From Opitutus sp. (GTDB lineage: Bacteria > Verrucomicrobiota > Verrucomicrobiia > Opitutales > Opitutaceae), in the NCBI GenBank assembly GCA_013821985.1, contig PNJQ01000039.1, forward strand, positions 1-34,298: a DNA stretch of 34,298 nucleotides. Reading direction: 5' to 3'. A program made the position numbers and the translations under genes. Below the pieces are notes generated by a model. That model saw nothing but the letters and a program-made list of their open reading frames with translations. It was not told the origin of the DNA and did no database searches. How positions within the stretch are numbered: the first letter of the stretch is position 1; each line of letters starts with the position of its first letter. Positions 1 through 7,653 of this stretch are shown here, piece after piece.

Positions 1-1
1 C

Positions 2-1282
2 CTCTTCAAGAGCACGCCCGAAGGTGCGCGCGAATACCTCGTGCCGTCGCGCATCCACGCCGGCCAGTTCTACGCGCTCTCGCAGTCGCCGCAGCAGTTC
101 AAGCAGATCCTCATGGTCGCGGGCGTCGAAAAATATTTTCAGATCGCCCGCTGCTTCCGCGACGAAGACCTCCGCGCGGACCGCCAGATGGAGTTCACGC
201 AGATCGACGTCGAAGTCTCGTTCATCGATCGCGAGGGCATCTACGCGCTCTTCGAAGGCATGTTGAAGAAGGTCTGGAAGGACGTGCTCGATCACGACCT
301 GCCCACGCCGTTCCCGCGCATGGCCTACAAGGACGCGATGAACCGCTACGGCGTCGACAAACCCGACACGCGTTTCGCGCTCGAACTCGTCGATTTCAGC
401 GAACTGTTCAAGACGTCCGCCTTCAAGGTGTTCGCCTCGACCGTGGCCGCCGGCGGCAGCGTGAAGGCGGTCAACGCCAAGGGCCTCGCCGACGCGACGC
501 AGGGCGAGATCACCTCGCTCGAGGAGTCCGCGAAGGCCATGGGCGCGAAGGGCCTCGCTTACATCAAGGTCGAGAAAGGCGAGTGGAAGTCGCCGATCGT
601 GAAATTCTTCACCGAGGCCGAGAAGGCCGAACTGACGAAGCGTTTGAACGTCGAGGACGGCGACCTGATCTGTTTCGCCGCCGCGCCGTGGGATCGCGCC
701 TGCGCGATCCTCGGTCGCATCCGCCTCGATGCCGCGCAACTCCTCGTGAAACGCGGCAAGCTCACGCTGCGTCCCGATCAGTGGAATTTTCTCTGGGTCG
801 TCGATTTCCCGCTCATGTCCTACGACGAGGAGCGCGGCGCGTTTGCGGCCACGCATCACCCGTTCACCGCACCGGTGCCGGAGGATTCGCACCTGCTCGA
901 CAGCGACCCGAAGGCCGTGCGCGGCCAGCACTACGACGTCGTGTTGAACGGCATGGAACTCGGTGGCGGCTCGATCCGCATTCACCAGCCCACGCTGCAG
1001 GAGAAAGTGTTCACCGACGTGCTCAAGATTCCGACGGATGTGGTCGAGAGCCGTTTCGGGTATTTGCTCAAAGCGTTCAAGTTCGGTGCGCCTCCCCACG
1101 GCGGCATCGCGTTCGGCCTCGATCGCATGTGTGCGCTGCTCTCCGGCACGACGAGCATCCGTGACGTGATCGCCTTCCCGAAGACGCAAAAAGCGCAGGA
1201 CCTGATGAACCAGAGCCCGACGCCTGTGACCGACAAGCAACTCCGCGACCTCCACATCAAAGTCGCCGACGAGGCGAAGTGA
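2..1282 (+). CDS. aspS: Aspartyl-tRNA synthetase, C-terminal part (5' end outside window)
   Basis: Charges tRNA-Asp (and tRNA-Asn if non-discriminating) with aspartate in the cytoplasm. The frame is open from base 2 without a start codon, so about 426 of the usual ~590 residues are present. Visible parts in order: a TPEGAREYLVPSR stretch of the class II catalytic core, motif 2 (FRDEDLRADRQMEFTQID, about residues 52-70), the bacterial GAD insertion domain (roughly residues 110-260), and motif 3 (GGIAFGLDRM) near the C-terminus. The N-terminal anticodon-binding OB fold lies outside the window, so whether the enzyme is discriminating cannot be judged; the gatCAB operon 10 kb away makes this relevant. 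The gene ends in TGA and is followed by a hairpin element and a good terminator. Identification is secure. Confidence 0.96.
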   Translation, partial: LFKSTPEGAREYLVPSRIHAGQFYALSQSPQQFKQILMVAGVEKYFQIARCFRDEDLRADRQMEFTQIDVEVSFIDREGIYALFEGMLKKVWKDVLDHDLPTPFPRMAYKDAMNRYGVDKPDTRFALELVDFSELFKTSAFKVFASTVAAGGSVKAVNAKGLADATQGEITSLEESAKAMGAKGLAYIKVEKGEWKSPIVKFFTEAEKAELTKRLNVEDGDLICFAAAPWDRACAILGRIRLDAAQLLVKRGKLTLRPDQWNFLWVVDFPLMSYDEERGAFAATHHPFTAPVPEDSHLLDSDPKAVRGQHYDVVLNGMELGGGSIRIHQPTLQEKVFTDVLKIPTDVVESRFGYLLKAFKFGAPPHGGIAFGLDRMCALLSGTTSIRDVIAFPKTQKAQDLMNQSPTPVTDKQLRDLHIKVADEAK

Positions 1283-1292
1283 GCGTCACTGT

Positions 1293-1348
1293 GTAGCGCA
1301 GGCGTCTCGCCTGCATAAATCGCGAAGCAGGCGAGACGCCCGCGCTAC
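1293..1348. repeat. TGTAG/CTAC hairpin element
   Basis: GTAG, then palindrome GCAGGCGTCTCGCCTGC, a 12-base spacer, a near-identical second palindrome (GCAGGCGAGACGCCCGC), then CTAC. The two halves are complementary, so the whole unit can also fold as one long hairpin. It sits directly after aspS and before its terminator. Confidence 0.75.
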
Positions 1349-1355
1349 TTTCCGA

Positions 1356-1384
1356 GCCCGCCCTAGGCGGGCTTTTCTGTTTTT
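1356..1384 (+). terminator. Rho-independent terminator of aspS
   Basis: A perfect 7-bp stem (GCCCGCC, loop CTA, GGCGGGC) at 1356-1372 is followed by a T-rich tract (TTTTCTGTTTTT). It lies 74 bases after the aspS stop in the correct orientation. Confidence 0.85.
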
Positions 1385-1531
1385 GTCACAGAGGACACAG
1401 AGGAGGCACAGAGGCGGAAGGAGGTTCCGACCGAACTGCATCGCCGAGGTGGTCGCCGCTGTCCCCAGCGGCGACGCGGGTGGGTCGTCACATGCGGCGC
1501 GAGTCGCCGGTAGGGACACCGGCGACCACCT
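1385..1531 (+). repeat. Composite direct repeat, copy 1 (left flank of defence cluster)
   Basis: It starts with three CACAGAGG-type units (1385-1427) and continues through a variable middle. It then has two palindromes, GTCGCCGCTGTCCCCAGCGG(CGAC) and GTCGCCGGTAGGGACACCGG(CGAC), and ends CCACCT. The copy at 10828-10973 has the same order, orientation and length (147 against 146 bp), with only four differences in the first 43 bases. Similar palindromes alone recur at 26847-26915 and 30889-30917. Confidence 0.8.
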
Positions 1532-1604
1532 CAATTTCGGGCCTCCGGGTGCCTCGGGGATCCTTGCTGCGCTCGGTGACAAACATCCTGCTGCGTCGCA
1601 GATT

Positions 1605-1681
1605 GTAGCCGGGGTCGCTGACCCCGGGAAGGACCCTCGCCGAGCCATGACACTCCGACCGGGCTCAGCGAGCCCGGATAC
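1605..1681. repeat. TGTAG hairpin element
   Basis: TGTAGCCGGG leads a palindrome GGGGTCGCTGACCCC. After a spacer comes CGGGCTCAGCGAGCCCG, ending CCCGGATACA. The ends are complementary apart from one base. With the composite repeat it fills the gene-free stretch between aspS and the next gene (1283-1711); no ORF there resembles a protein. Confidence 0.7.
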
Positions 1682-1711
1682 AGAAAATCTGAAGACGCTC
1701 CAGCATTCGAC

Positions 1712-2722
1712 CTACTCCCAATCCTCCAGCCGATACTCATCCATCCGCACCGCGTGGCCGGCCTTGAGCAGTTCGTTATTCAGAAACACGTCTTCGCCGT
1801 CCGCTGACGTGAGAAAAACATCCGCGAGGTAACGGTCATACTTGTCCGGCTTCGTCGTGTAGATCGTCACCGCCGTCGCCGAGGCCACGAGCGACGCCGT
1901 GAAACGCTTCGCGGCTTTGCCGGCGTCGGTATCCATCTCCGGACAATCGAGTCCGCGGAGCCGCAGCTTCATCTCGTAGTGGTAGCCGCGCGGCAGCGCG
2001 ACCGTGATGGCCAGCGTGTCGCCGTCGACCACGCGGCTGATCACCGCGGCATACGTGAACAAATCGACCTTCGTCGCCGCTCCCGCTGGGAGCAACCGTC
2101 CACGCGCATCGAAGCGCACGAACGCCCCGGCGCTGAACTCGTCCACCTCGCCCAATTCCACGTAGAGTTTGAAACCGAGATCGACCACGAGCCCGTCCCC
2201 GCGTTGCACCACGCGGTAAACGCCCGGCGTGCCACGCTTCGGCGTGAGAAGTTTTTGCGACGTGGCGTTCGACGTGAGGAGAGAGTCTTCCGCCTCGCCA
2301 TCGAGAGCCGCGTTGAGCGGTCGCACGCGCTGCACGAGTTCGACCACGGTCCACTCGTGCTTGATTGCTTCGCGCATCAATGCCGCTCGCGCCTTCTCGT
2401 CCGCGACCTGGCAAAGGGTGCGATAATGCGCCCAGCCCAATTGCGCGCACGTGCGCGCAATTGGGAAAAAGCGCTGGAACTGCGCGCATTCCTGCAGCGT
2501 GCGTTTGCTGATACCGGTGTCGGCGGCGAGGCGATCAAAGACCTTGGCGCCGTAGCCCGCCCGCTGATTCTGCAGAATGTGCTCGTTGATGAGGCGACCG
2601 GTCTCGTGATAAGTTTGAATCCACGCCTGCTCGATTTGCTGCCGTCCCTTGAAGACAACGGCCTCCACCGCCTTCTTCAGTTCGGCATAAGTCGCAGGAG
2701 CGGAAACGCGGGATACGGGCAC
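1712..2722 (-). CDS. DUF1016 (YhcG N-terminal)-like domain fused to staphylococcal nuclease domain
   Basis: Predicted nuclease of 336 residues. Residues 10-135 resemble the DUF1016 N-terminal domain of YhcG-type proteins: GRLINEHIL near 42-50, YGAKVFDRLA near 57-66, and LGWAHYRTLCQVADEKARA at 95-113. Residues 225-325 form a staphylococcal-nuclease (SNase/TNase) fold with DGDT (233-236), R254, D259 and E262 in LRLRGLDCPE, and R297 in DKYDRYLADVF. All these positions match the catalytic and calcium-binding residues of the family. In known YhcG proteins the DUF1016 domain is followed by a PD-(D/E)XK nuclease; here a different nuclease occupies that place. It starts with GTG; no clear ribosome-binding site is visible and an in-frame stop lies about 50 bases upstream. 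It is the last gene of the minus-strand defence cluster. The domain calls are firm, the cellular role is not known. Confidence 0.82.
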   Translation of the reverse strand: MPVSRVSAPATYAELKKAVEAVVFKGRQQIEQAWIQTYHETGRLINEHILQNQRAGYGAKVFDRLAADTGISKRTLQECAQFQRFFPIARTCAQLGWAHYRTLCQVADEKARAALMREAIKHEWTVVELVQRVRPLNAALDGEAEDSLLTSNATSQKLLTPKRGTPGVYRVVQRGDGLVVDLGFKLYVELGEVDEFSAGAFVRFDARGRLLPAGAATKVDLFTYAAVISRVVDGDTLAITVALPRGYHYEMKLRLRGLDCPEMDTDAGKAAKRFTASLVASATAVTIYTTKPDKYDRYLADVFLTSADGEDVFLNNELLKAGHAVRMDEYRLEDWE

Positions 2723-2827
2723 GGCGCAGCAGGAGAGTGGCGGCCCGTGGATCGAGACGATTACGGTCGCGCGTCAGACTGACAAGGTGGAACACGATGA
2801 CTTCAACGCCTTCCGTCCGGAACGATC

Positions 2828-3343
2828 TTACTCGGCCGGATACTCTGCAGCCGTCTCCATCACGACGGTGAAGTCCTTCTGACCGTTGTCGGTAAATACC
2901 TCGAGCGAGAACCCGGCCTGCAGTTTCACGCCGCGCAAATGCGTTCGAGCGGCTTTCCGTAGCGACTCGCAATAACTAAACATTGTCTCGACGTCGTCCG
3001 TGATTACGTAGCCGAAATTGCGCGCATGCGCCTGTCCGATGATTTTGAAATCATCCTTCAGCGACTGCCGGTCGATACCTTCGGCTTTGAAATCCTTGAA
3101 GTCGAAGCTGGCGGCGACGACGGCATCCTCGTGGTTGAAAGGCACCAGCATCAATTGCTCGATGGGCAGCGTGTCCAGCTGCTGACGCCGACAGAATTCA
3201 GCCACGACTATCGCCGAAACTGCCATCGGCATCCGCTCTTTGAGGAAATGCTGAAAGAACAATTTTGCCGTGGCATGTCTCTCGCGCCGTGGGTCTGCCA
3301 ACGTGATCAGAAAGCTGGTATCGAGTTGGACTGCGTTGCGCAT
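2828..3343 (-). CDS. PIN-domain protein (VapC-like predicted RNase)
   Basis: 171 residues. The start ATG at 3343 is chosen because it lies two bases after the stop of the upstream gene and opens directly with the PIN strand (VQLDTSFLITLAD). Candidate metal-binding acidic residues are D8 in LDTS, E49 in AVSAIVVAEFC, D98 and D116/D117 in YVITDDVE, the usual spacing for a PIN nuclease. Members of the family are mostly toxins or RNA-processing nucleases. No small DNA-binding antitoxin of the usual VapB size precedes it; instead a 256-residue unknown protein is tightly coupled. The chain is somewhat longer than a typical VapC (~130-140), with a C-terminal extension of about 40 residues. Fold confident, substrate unknown. 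Confidence 0.78.
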   Translation of the reverse strand: MRNAVQLDTSFLITLADPRRERHATAKLFFQHFLKERMPMAVSAIVVAEFCRRQQLDTLPIEQLMLVPFNHEDAVVAASFDFKDFKAEGIDRQSLKDDFKIIGQAHARNFGYVITDDVETMFSYCESLRKAARTHLRGVKLQAGFSLEVFTDNGQKDFTVVMETAAEYPAE

Positions 3344-3345
3344 GT

Positions 3346-4116
3346 TCAGTCGCGTTGTTCGCGAACCCATTTTGCGGCGTCGGGCACATCGGCCCACGCC
3401 TTCTCGCCCACAGTTGTCATCCGCGTGAAGGCGGCTTCATCGAACTCCGGTTTGTAGGCGACAAACTCCAGCAGGCGCAGCTTGCGGAGCGCGCGGGTGC
3501 GTTGATTACGCTCCGCCGTAACGCGGAGCAATTTGTCGCCGGTGAAAGGGAAGGCCTCACGCTCCAGCACATTCCAGTCCACCGCCACGATCACGGACTG
3601 TGGCTGGTCGCGCAGCCGGACGTGGATGTTGGTCTTGGCGCCTCCCGCTTCGAGCACACGGCCAACCAGCAACAGCTCCAACGGCACCCAGCGATCTTCG
3701 GTGGAACGACGCAGCACCGTTTGAGCGTCGATTCTCAAAAGCGGGATGCGTGCGCCCGCTTGGGGGCGGAGGTAAAAGGTGAGCCCGCCATCATGCTCGG
3801 CGCGTTTCTTCCAGCTTTGCAGCACACCGAGGCGGGTGGGGTCGGGATGCGTGGCCGCTTCGGGTTCAGTCGCCACGGCAATATCCCGTTCAAAGCTCTC
3901 GCGCACGTTTTCCGGGATGGGGACGACCAGCGCATAGGAACCTTGGCGGACTTCGACGAGAGTGTCGGCCAGCGATCCTTGGTTGGAGCCGAGCACGAGC
4001 TTCTCCACGTCGTCGTGGAACTTCCGCATCAGGCCGAACGGCACATGCGTGGGAGATATCTCCACGCCTTGCGCGGTGCCGCTGAGGGCGAACTCGACTG
4101 TGGCGGACTGGGTCAT
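3346..4116 (-). CDS. Uncharacterised protein coupled to PIN-domain gene
   Basis: 256 residues from ATG 4116; a GTG four codons upstream (4128) is an alternative start. I do not recognise a named domain. The N-terminal third reads like an alternating alpha/beta domain (VEFALSGTAQGVEISPTHVP, then a helix FGLMRKFHDDVEKLVLG). The middle has strands around SYALVVPIPENV, and the C-terminal third has strands around VPLELLLVGRVLEAGG and TNIHVRL, then a strongly basic segment (ERNQRTRALRKLRLLEF) followed by an acidic end. There is no signal peptide or membrane segment. Its stop is separated by two bases from the PIN gene start, which indicates co-translation. It could be a cognate partner (antitoxin or target adaptor) of the PIN nuclease or of the DarT-like protein just upstream; this is inference only. 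Confidence 0.65.
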   Translation of the reverse strand: MTQSATVEFALSGTAQGVEISPTHVPFGLMRKFHDDVEKLVLGSNQGSLADTLVEVRQGSYALVVPIPENVRESFERDIAVATEPEAATHPDPTRLGVLQSWKKRAEHDGGLTFYLRPQAGARIPLLRIDAQTVLRRSTEDRWVPLELLLVGRVLEAGGAKTNIHVRLRDQPQSVIVAVDWNVLEREAFPFTGDKLLRVTAERNQRTRALRKLRLLEFVAYKPEFDEAAFTRMTTVGEKAWADVPDAAKWVREQRD

Positions 4117-4173
4117 GCGGCGCGGCACCCTACGTCACGAATCTCCCTGACGGCAAGTTCGCAGAGCGAATCA

Positions 4174-5010
4174 TTACGTGGGTGCGTAAGGCGTGATTTC
4201 TGCGACAAACGAAATCGGGACACTGGCGTGCACGAGGACCTCCGCTTGCCGGTTGGGCTTTCCGTCGAGGCCAATTCCAGCGGCCTCATCGAGGCCCATC
4301 GATTCAAAATCAGTCCAGTCGGGTCCAATCGTCGCCCAGCACGCGGCTGCGTTGGCGCCGCTAAAAAGGGTGCTGCTCCATGTCGCCACTTCAGCGCGGA
4401 CCTTGAGGGTCACGAGTTCCAGTTTTGCTTGGTCGCGCTTTCGGCGGCGAAACATGGGCGAGTCTTGATGGACGCAAAGGTGAACGTATCCCGCCGTCCC
4501 GCGGCGATCGTCGGTTTGGCGCGAATCGTTGCTGCTGACGAACTGGACGGGGAGGCTTCGGCGCTGGAGTTCCGCTCGGTTCAGGATCTCGCCCATCTTC
4601 TCAATCGCCCGCGCATTAGCGGCGGACGTGTGGTGATAGAAATGCCTGATGTTGTGCGCCGACAACTTTGTTCGAATCAATTCAGCTTCGGGTTTCTCAA
4701 TTCGCGAAGCCGCGCGGCTCCAGTGGCGCAGCAAGACGCGATGAGCTGCGTTCCTAACATGCACTCGGTGGTAATTGGTGGTGATCTCTCGTAACCGAGC
4801 GATGATCACCGCGTCGGCCCTGAGTTTTTCGAAAACCCTGATCGCGCCCTCCACGACACTCACTCGATCGTCGGACAAGAGTTCCAACAAACGCCCGCAC
4901 ACTTTGTCGGTCGCCGAAGCTGAATCGAGTTTCTTGAGCGCCGGTAGAATGGAAAACGAAGAAGCTGACCAAATTCCCACGTGGTCTGCATGCTGTCCTG
5001 CTTTGTTCAA
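4174..5010 (-). CDS. DarT-like (DUF4433) ADP-ribosyltransferase with HEAT-like N-terminal region
   Basis: 278 residues. Residues 22-100 form helical, HEAT-like repeats (LLELLSDDRVSVVEGAIRVF and similar). Residues 120-275 resemble the DarT/DUF4433 fold: YHHTSAANARAIEKMGEIL (125-143) for the NAD-binding YHxT and helix, an arginine-rich stretch at 164-170, GYVHLCVHQDSPMF (174-187) for the family's VPFYFxxRSPM strand, and RQAEVLVHASVP (254-265) with the expected catalytic glutamate at 257. DarT enzymes ADP-ribosylate thymidine in single-stranded DNA and are normally paired with a macrodomain antitoxin, DarG; none is seen here. The start codon is unsure: TTG 5010 is the only candidate after the in-frame stop of hsdMS, and GTG 4980 is an alternative. 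Family assignment is by motif reading and is moderately sure. Confidence 0.55.
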   Translation of the reverse strand: MNKAGQHADHVGIWSASSFSILPALKKLDSASATDKVCGRLLELLSDDRVSVVEGAIRVFEKLRADAVIIARLREITTNYHRVHVRNAAHRVLLRHWSRAASRIEKPEAELIRTKLSAHNIRHFYHHTSAANARAIEKMGEILNRAELQRRSLPVQFVSSNDSRQTDDRRGTAGYVHLCVHQDSPMFRRRKRDQAKLELVTLKVRAEVATWSSTLFSGANAAACWATIGPDWTDFESMGLDEAAGIGLDGKPNRQAEVLVHASVPISFVAEITPYAPT

Positions 5011-5058
5011 TGGCGGGCGGGTCGACGCCGATCGTTGTTCTGACTCAGGGTGGTCCGC

Positions 5059-7614
5059 TCACGCCGGCGATTCCGCGACGAGGCGGGCGGCGGGGGCGGG
5101 CTCGGGGTAGGTGACGGTGGAGGCGGGTTTTTCCTCGCCCCAGATGCGGGCGAGGGTGGCTTGGATCTTTTGCTCGAAGCGCGTGATCAACTCCCGGTTC
5201 GCCGCCACCAGCTTCTGCTCCGCTTCGATCTCCGCCACGATGGCTCGCTGCGTGGCAATGGGTGGGAGGGGGAGTTCAAAGTTTAAAACGTCGGTCTTCT
5301 TGATGTTCGGATCTTTTCGGGTGCTGTTCGCGACTTTCTTCCAGTGATCTTTCTTTCCCGTAAGGACTGCATTTAAGAAATAAGGATCGACCTCTCCGCA
5401 CGGAAGCAACGCGGTCATTGCTTGGTTATGCGTCGCTTTGATTTCTAACACTCCAGTCCGCCCGATTTGGTTGAACCCGCCATACATCGCGACCAGCACC
5501 GTTCCGGCCGGAAGAATGGATAGGTGGGTTTCTCTCAGCGCCAGCTCCGTTATCTTTTCATCCGTGAAAAGGACGGGGCCGTCCGTTAGGTCCAACGTCT
5601 TCACCCATGGAATCGTCCCGTCGGAGAAGTAAGCTGCAATCCGGCGAGAAGGTGTGGTTCCTGATTTCGTAGCAAACAAATCACCTAGCTTCACCACCGG
5701 CCAGGCGGGGTCGATGGGGATGTGGGGGTGGTAGTGGTCGAGGACGGCGCGGGCGCCGTTGATGACTTTCTGGTAGCCCTCGATTTCCGCCACGATCTCC
5801 TTCTGCACCTCTAGCGGCGGCACGGGGATTCGGACACGGGTGAGCGCGTTGCCGTTGAACTGCGGCTGCCCGCCACCAGTCGCGAGATTCCGCGCCTGCG
5901 CCCAATACCTCTCCGATTGAGCGAACGACCAATAAAATTCCGGCAAGAGCTTATCCTCCGGAAACCTCAAGCGGATGAGATAGGAAGCGAAGACTGCGGG
6001 ATAGTTTTCGTCGAACAGCATTGTCTTCCCGAAAGTCGCTCCAGTTCGGGCGACGAGTAGGTCACCTTTCGACAATAGATAGGGTCTGGATTCAGAGGTC
6101 AGCGTGACGAACTTCGGTTCATCTTTCTTGATTCGTCCGTCGGGCGCGATGTCCGTAATTCTGACGAACCGCGCATTGCCCTTTTCTTCTGCGCTCGCGG
6201 TGAAGCCGTATTCTGGTTTGCAGATGGTTCCCAACTCGACCTGCGGAAACTGCTGATTACTCACGTCTGCATCCCGATACCGCTCTCCGCTCAAGTTGAA
6301 GTCGCCGTTCGCGGTGATTTTGTCTTTCGCGACGATCAGGCCTTTCGTCGGCGCGAGTTCCTCGGTGGCTCGGCCGTTGCGCAGGGCGGCGAGGTAGTCG
6401 GCAAGTTCGGCCTGCACTTGCGGGAGGTCGTTCGCTTCGATCTCGCGGCGTTGGGCGCCGAGGCCGAAGCCGTCGTTCTCGACTTTGAAGAACGCGATCG
6501 TCTTCGCCAACTTCGCGAGCGCCCGGTCGAGGATCAGGATCGACGTCTTCACGCCGGAGTAGGGCTGAAATACGCCGGCGGGGAGTGAGATGACGGCGAC
6601 GAGACTGTTCTCCACCAGCATCCGGCGGAGCTCTACGTAGGAATTCTGGCTTTGGAAAATCACGCCTTCGGGCACGATGATACCGGCTCGGCCTTTTTCC
6701 GTGAGGTGCTCCGCCATGTAATCGACAAAGAGCACCTCGCTCCGCTTGCTCTGCACTGAGAATCGCTTGTGCGGTTTAATGCCGCCTTTCGGCGACATGA
6801 ACGGCGGGTTGGCGAGGATGACGTCGGCGGTTTCGGTCCAGCGCTCCTCGGAGGTGAGTGTGTCGTATTCGAGGATGTGTGGATCGGTGAAGCCGTGCAG
6901 GTAGAGGTTCACCAGCGACAGGCGCACCATGTCGGGCGAGATGTCGTAGCCGCGGAAATTTTTCGCCAGCCGGCCGCGGTCGTCGGGCGTGAGTTTGCTG
7001 TGGCCCTTCGCGTCGCGGTTGGTGCGGAGGATGTGCTTGTAGGCGGAAATCAGGAAGCCGGCGGTGCCGCAGGCGGGATCGAGCACGACCTCGTTTTTGC
7101 GCGGCTGCACGACGTCGACGATGAAATCGATGATGTGACGCGGCGTGCGGAATTGTCCGGCGTCGGCCTGGGTCCCGAGCACGCTGAGCAGGTATTCGAA
7201 CGCGTCACCCAGCCGCTCGCTGTGGTCGTAGGTGAACTCGTGGATGATTTTCAGAAACGCCTTGAGTGTCTCCGGATCGCGGTAGGGCAGGTAGGCGTTT
7301 TTGAAAATGTCGCGGAAGAGCGGCGGGATGCCGGGATTTTCCGGCATGCGGGTGATGCCCTCGGCGTAGAGGGCGAGCACCTCGTGGCCGCCGAGGCCGG
7401 GACGCATGAGCTGGGCCCAGCCGAAACGCGCGAACTGCTTGGTGAAGAACTTGCGTTTGCCGCCGAGCTCCTCCGCCTCGGCGTCCATGTCGTCCATGAA
7501 CTTGTAGATGAGCGCGATGGTGATCTGTTCGACTTGGGATTTCGGGTCCGGGACTTTGCCGACGAGGATGTTCCGGGCGGTGTCGATGCGGCGCTTGGTA
7601 TCGGTATCTAACAC
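5059..7614 (-). CDS. hsdM: Type I restriction-modification methyltransferase fused to specificity subunit (HsdM-HsdS)
   Basis: 851 residues combining two subunits that are usually separate. Residues 1-130 are the HsdM N-terminal helical domain. Residues 150-380 form the N6-adenine methyltransferase, with SAM motif I DPACGTAG (179-186) and catalytic NPPF (269-272). Residues 450-850 carry two HsdS target-recognition domains (about 455-600 and 638-770), each followed by the conserved helix (PLEVQKEIVAEIE near 600-612 and PIATQRAIVAEIE further on). The fusion should both recognise the bipartite DNA site and methylate it. The recognition-domain DNA (5270-5690 and 5900-6300) looks more AT-rich than the conserved segment between them, as expected for exchanged specificity modules. 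It starts with GTG, 39 bases after the four-helix-bundle gene, in an apparent operon with hsdR. Confidence 0.92.
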   Translation of the reverse strand: MLDTDTKRRIDTARNILVGKVPDPKSQVEQITIALIYKFMDDMDAEAEELGGKRKFFTKQFARFGWAQLMRPGLGGHEVLALYAEGITRMPENPGIPPLFRDIFKNAYLPYRDPETLKAFLKIIHEFTYDHSERLGDAFEYLLSVLGTQADAGQFRTPRHIIDFIVDVVQPRKNEVVLDPACGTAGFLISAYKHILRTNRDAKGHSKLTPDDRGRLAKNFRGYDISPDMVRLSLVNLYLHGFTDPHILEYDTLTSEERWTETADVILANPPFMSPKGGIKPHKRFSVQSKRSEVLFVDYMAEHLTEKGRAGIIVPEGVIFQSQNSYVELRRMLVENSLVAVISLPAGVFQPYSGVKTSILILDRALAKLAKTIAFFKVENDGFGLGAQRREIEANDLPQVQAELADYLAALRNGRATEELAPTKGLIVAKDKITANGDFNLSGERYRDADVSNQQFPQVELGTICKPEYGFTASAEEKGNARFVRITDIAPDGRIKKDEPKFVTLTSESRPYLLSKGDLLVARTGATFGKTMLFDENYPAVFASYLIRLRFPEDKLLPEFYWSFAQSERYWAQARNLATGGGQPQFNGNALTRVRIPVPPLEVQKEIVAEIEGYQKVINGARAVLDHYHPHIPIDPAWPVVKLGDLFATKSGTTPSRRIAAYFSDGTIPWVKTLDLTDGPVLFTDEKITELALRETHLSILPAGTVLVAMYGGFNQIGRTGVLEIKATHNQAMTALLPCGEVDPYFLNAVLTGKKDHWKKVANSTRKDPNIKKTDVLNFELPLPPIATQRAIVAEIEAEQKLVAANRELITRFEQKIQATLARIWGEEKPASTVTYPEPAPAARLVAESPA

Positions 7615-7653
7615 GAGAAAAGGGTGAAGGAGGAGGGAAGAGGGATGAAGGGA

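Noticed and set aside
41..1282. aspS starting at base 41
   Set aside because: The codon is an internal GTG (valine); the frame is open and conserved to the window edge.
1383..1832. 149-codon frame through the left direct repeat
   Set aside because: Translation of CACAGAGG units and palindromes; comparable frames appear at the other repeat copies.
2723..2827. Possible small gene between the PIN and DUF1016-SNase genes
   Set aside because: A readable stretch exists in another frame but has no start, ribosome site or recognisable family.
3346..4116. DarG-type macrodomain antitoxin next to the DarT-like gene
   Set aside because: No macrodomain motifs (such as GDI...VNAAN) are present in this protein.
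3355..4794. 479-codon open frame spanning the opposite strand of the unknown and DarT-like genes
   Set aside because: It crosses two minus-strand genes and their gap, and its translation shows no domain. The minus-strand frames show motifs (DarT-like) or tight coupling to the PIN gene.
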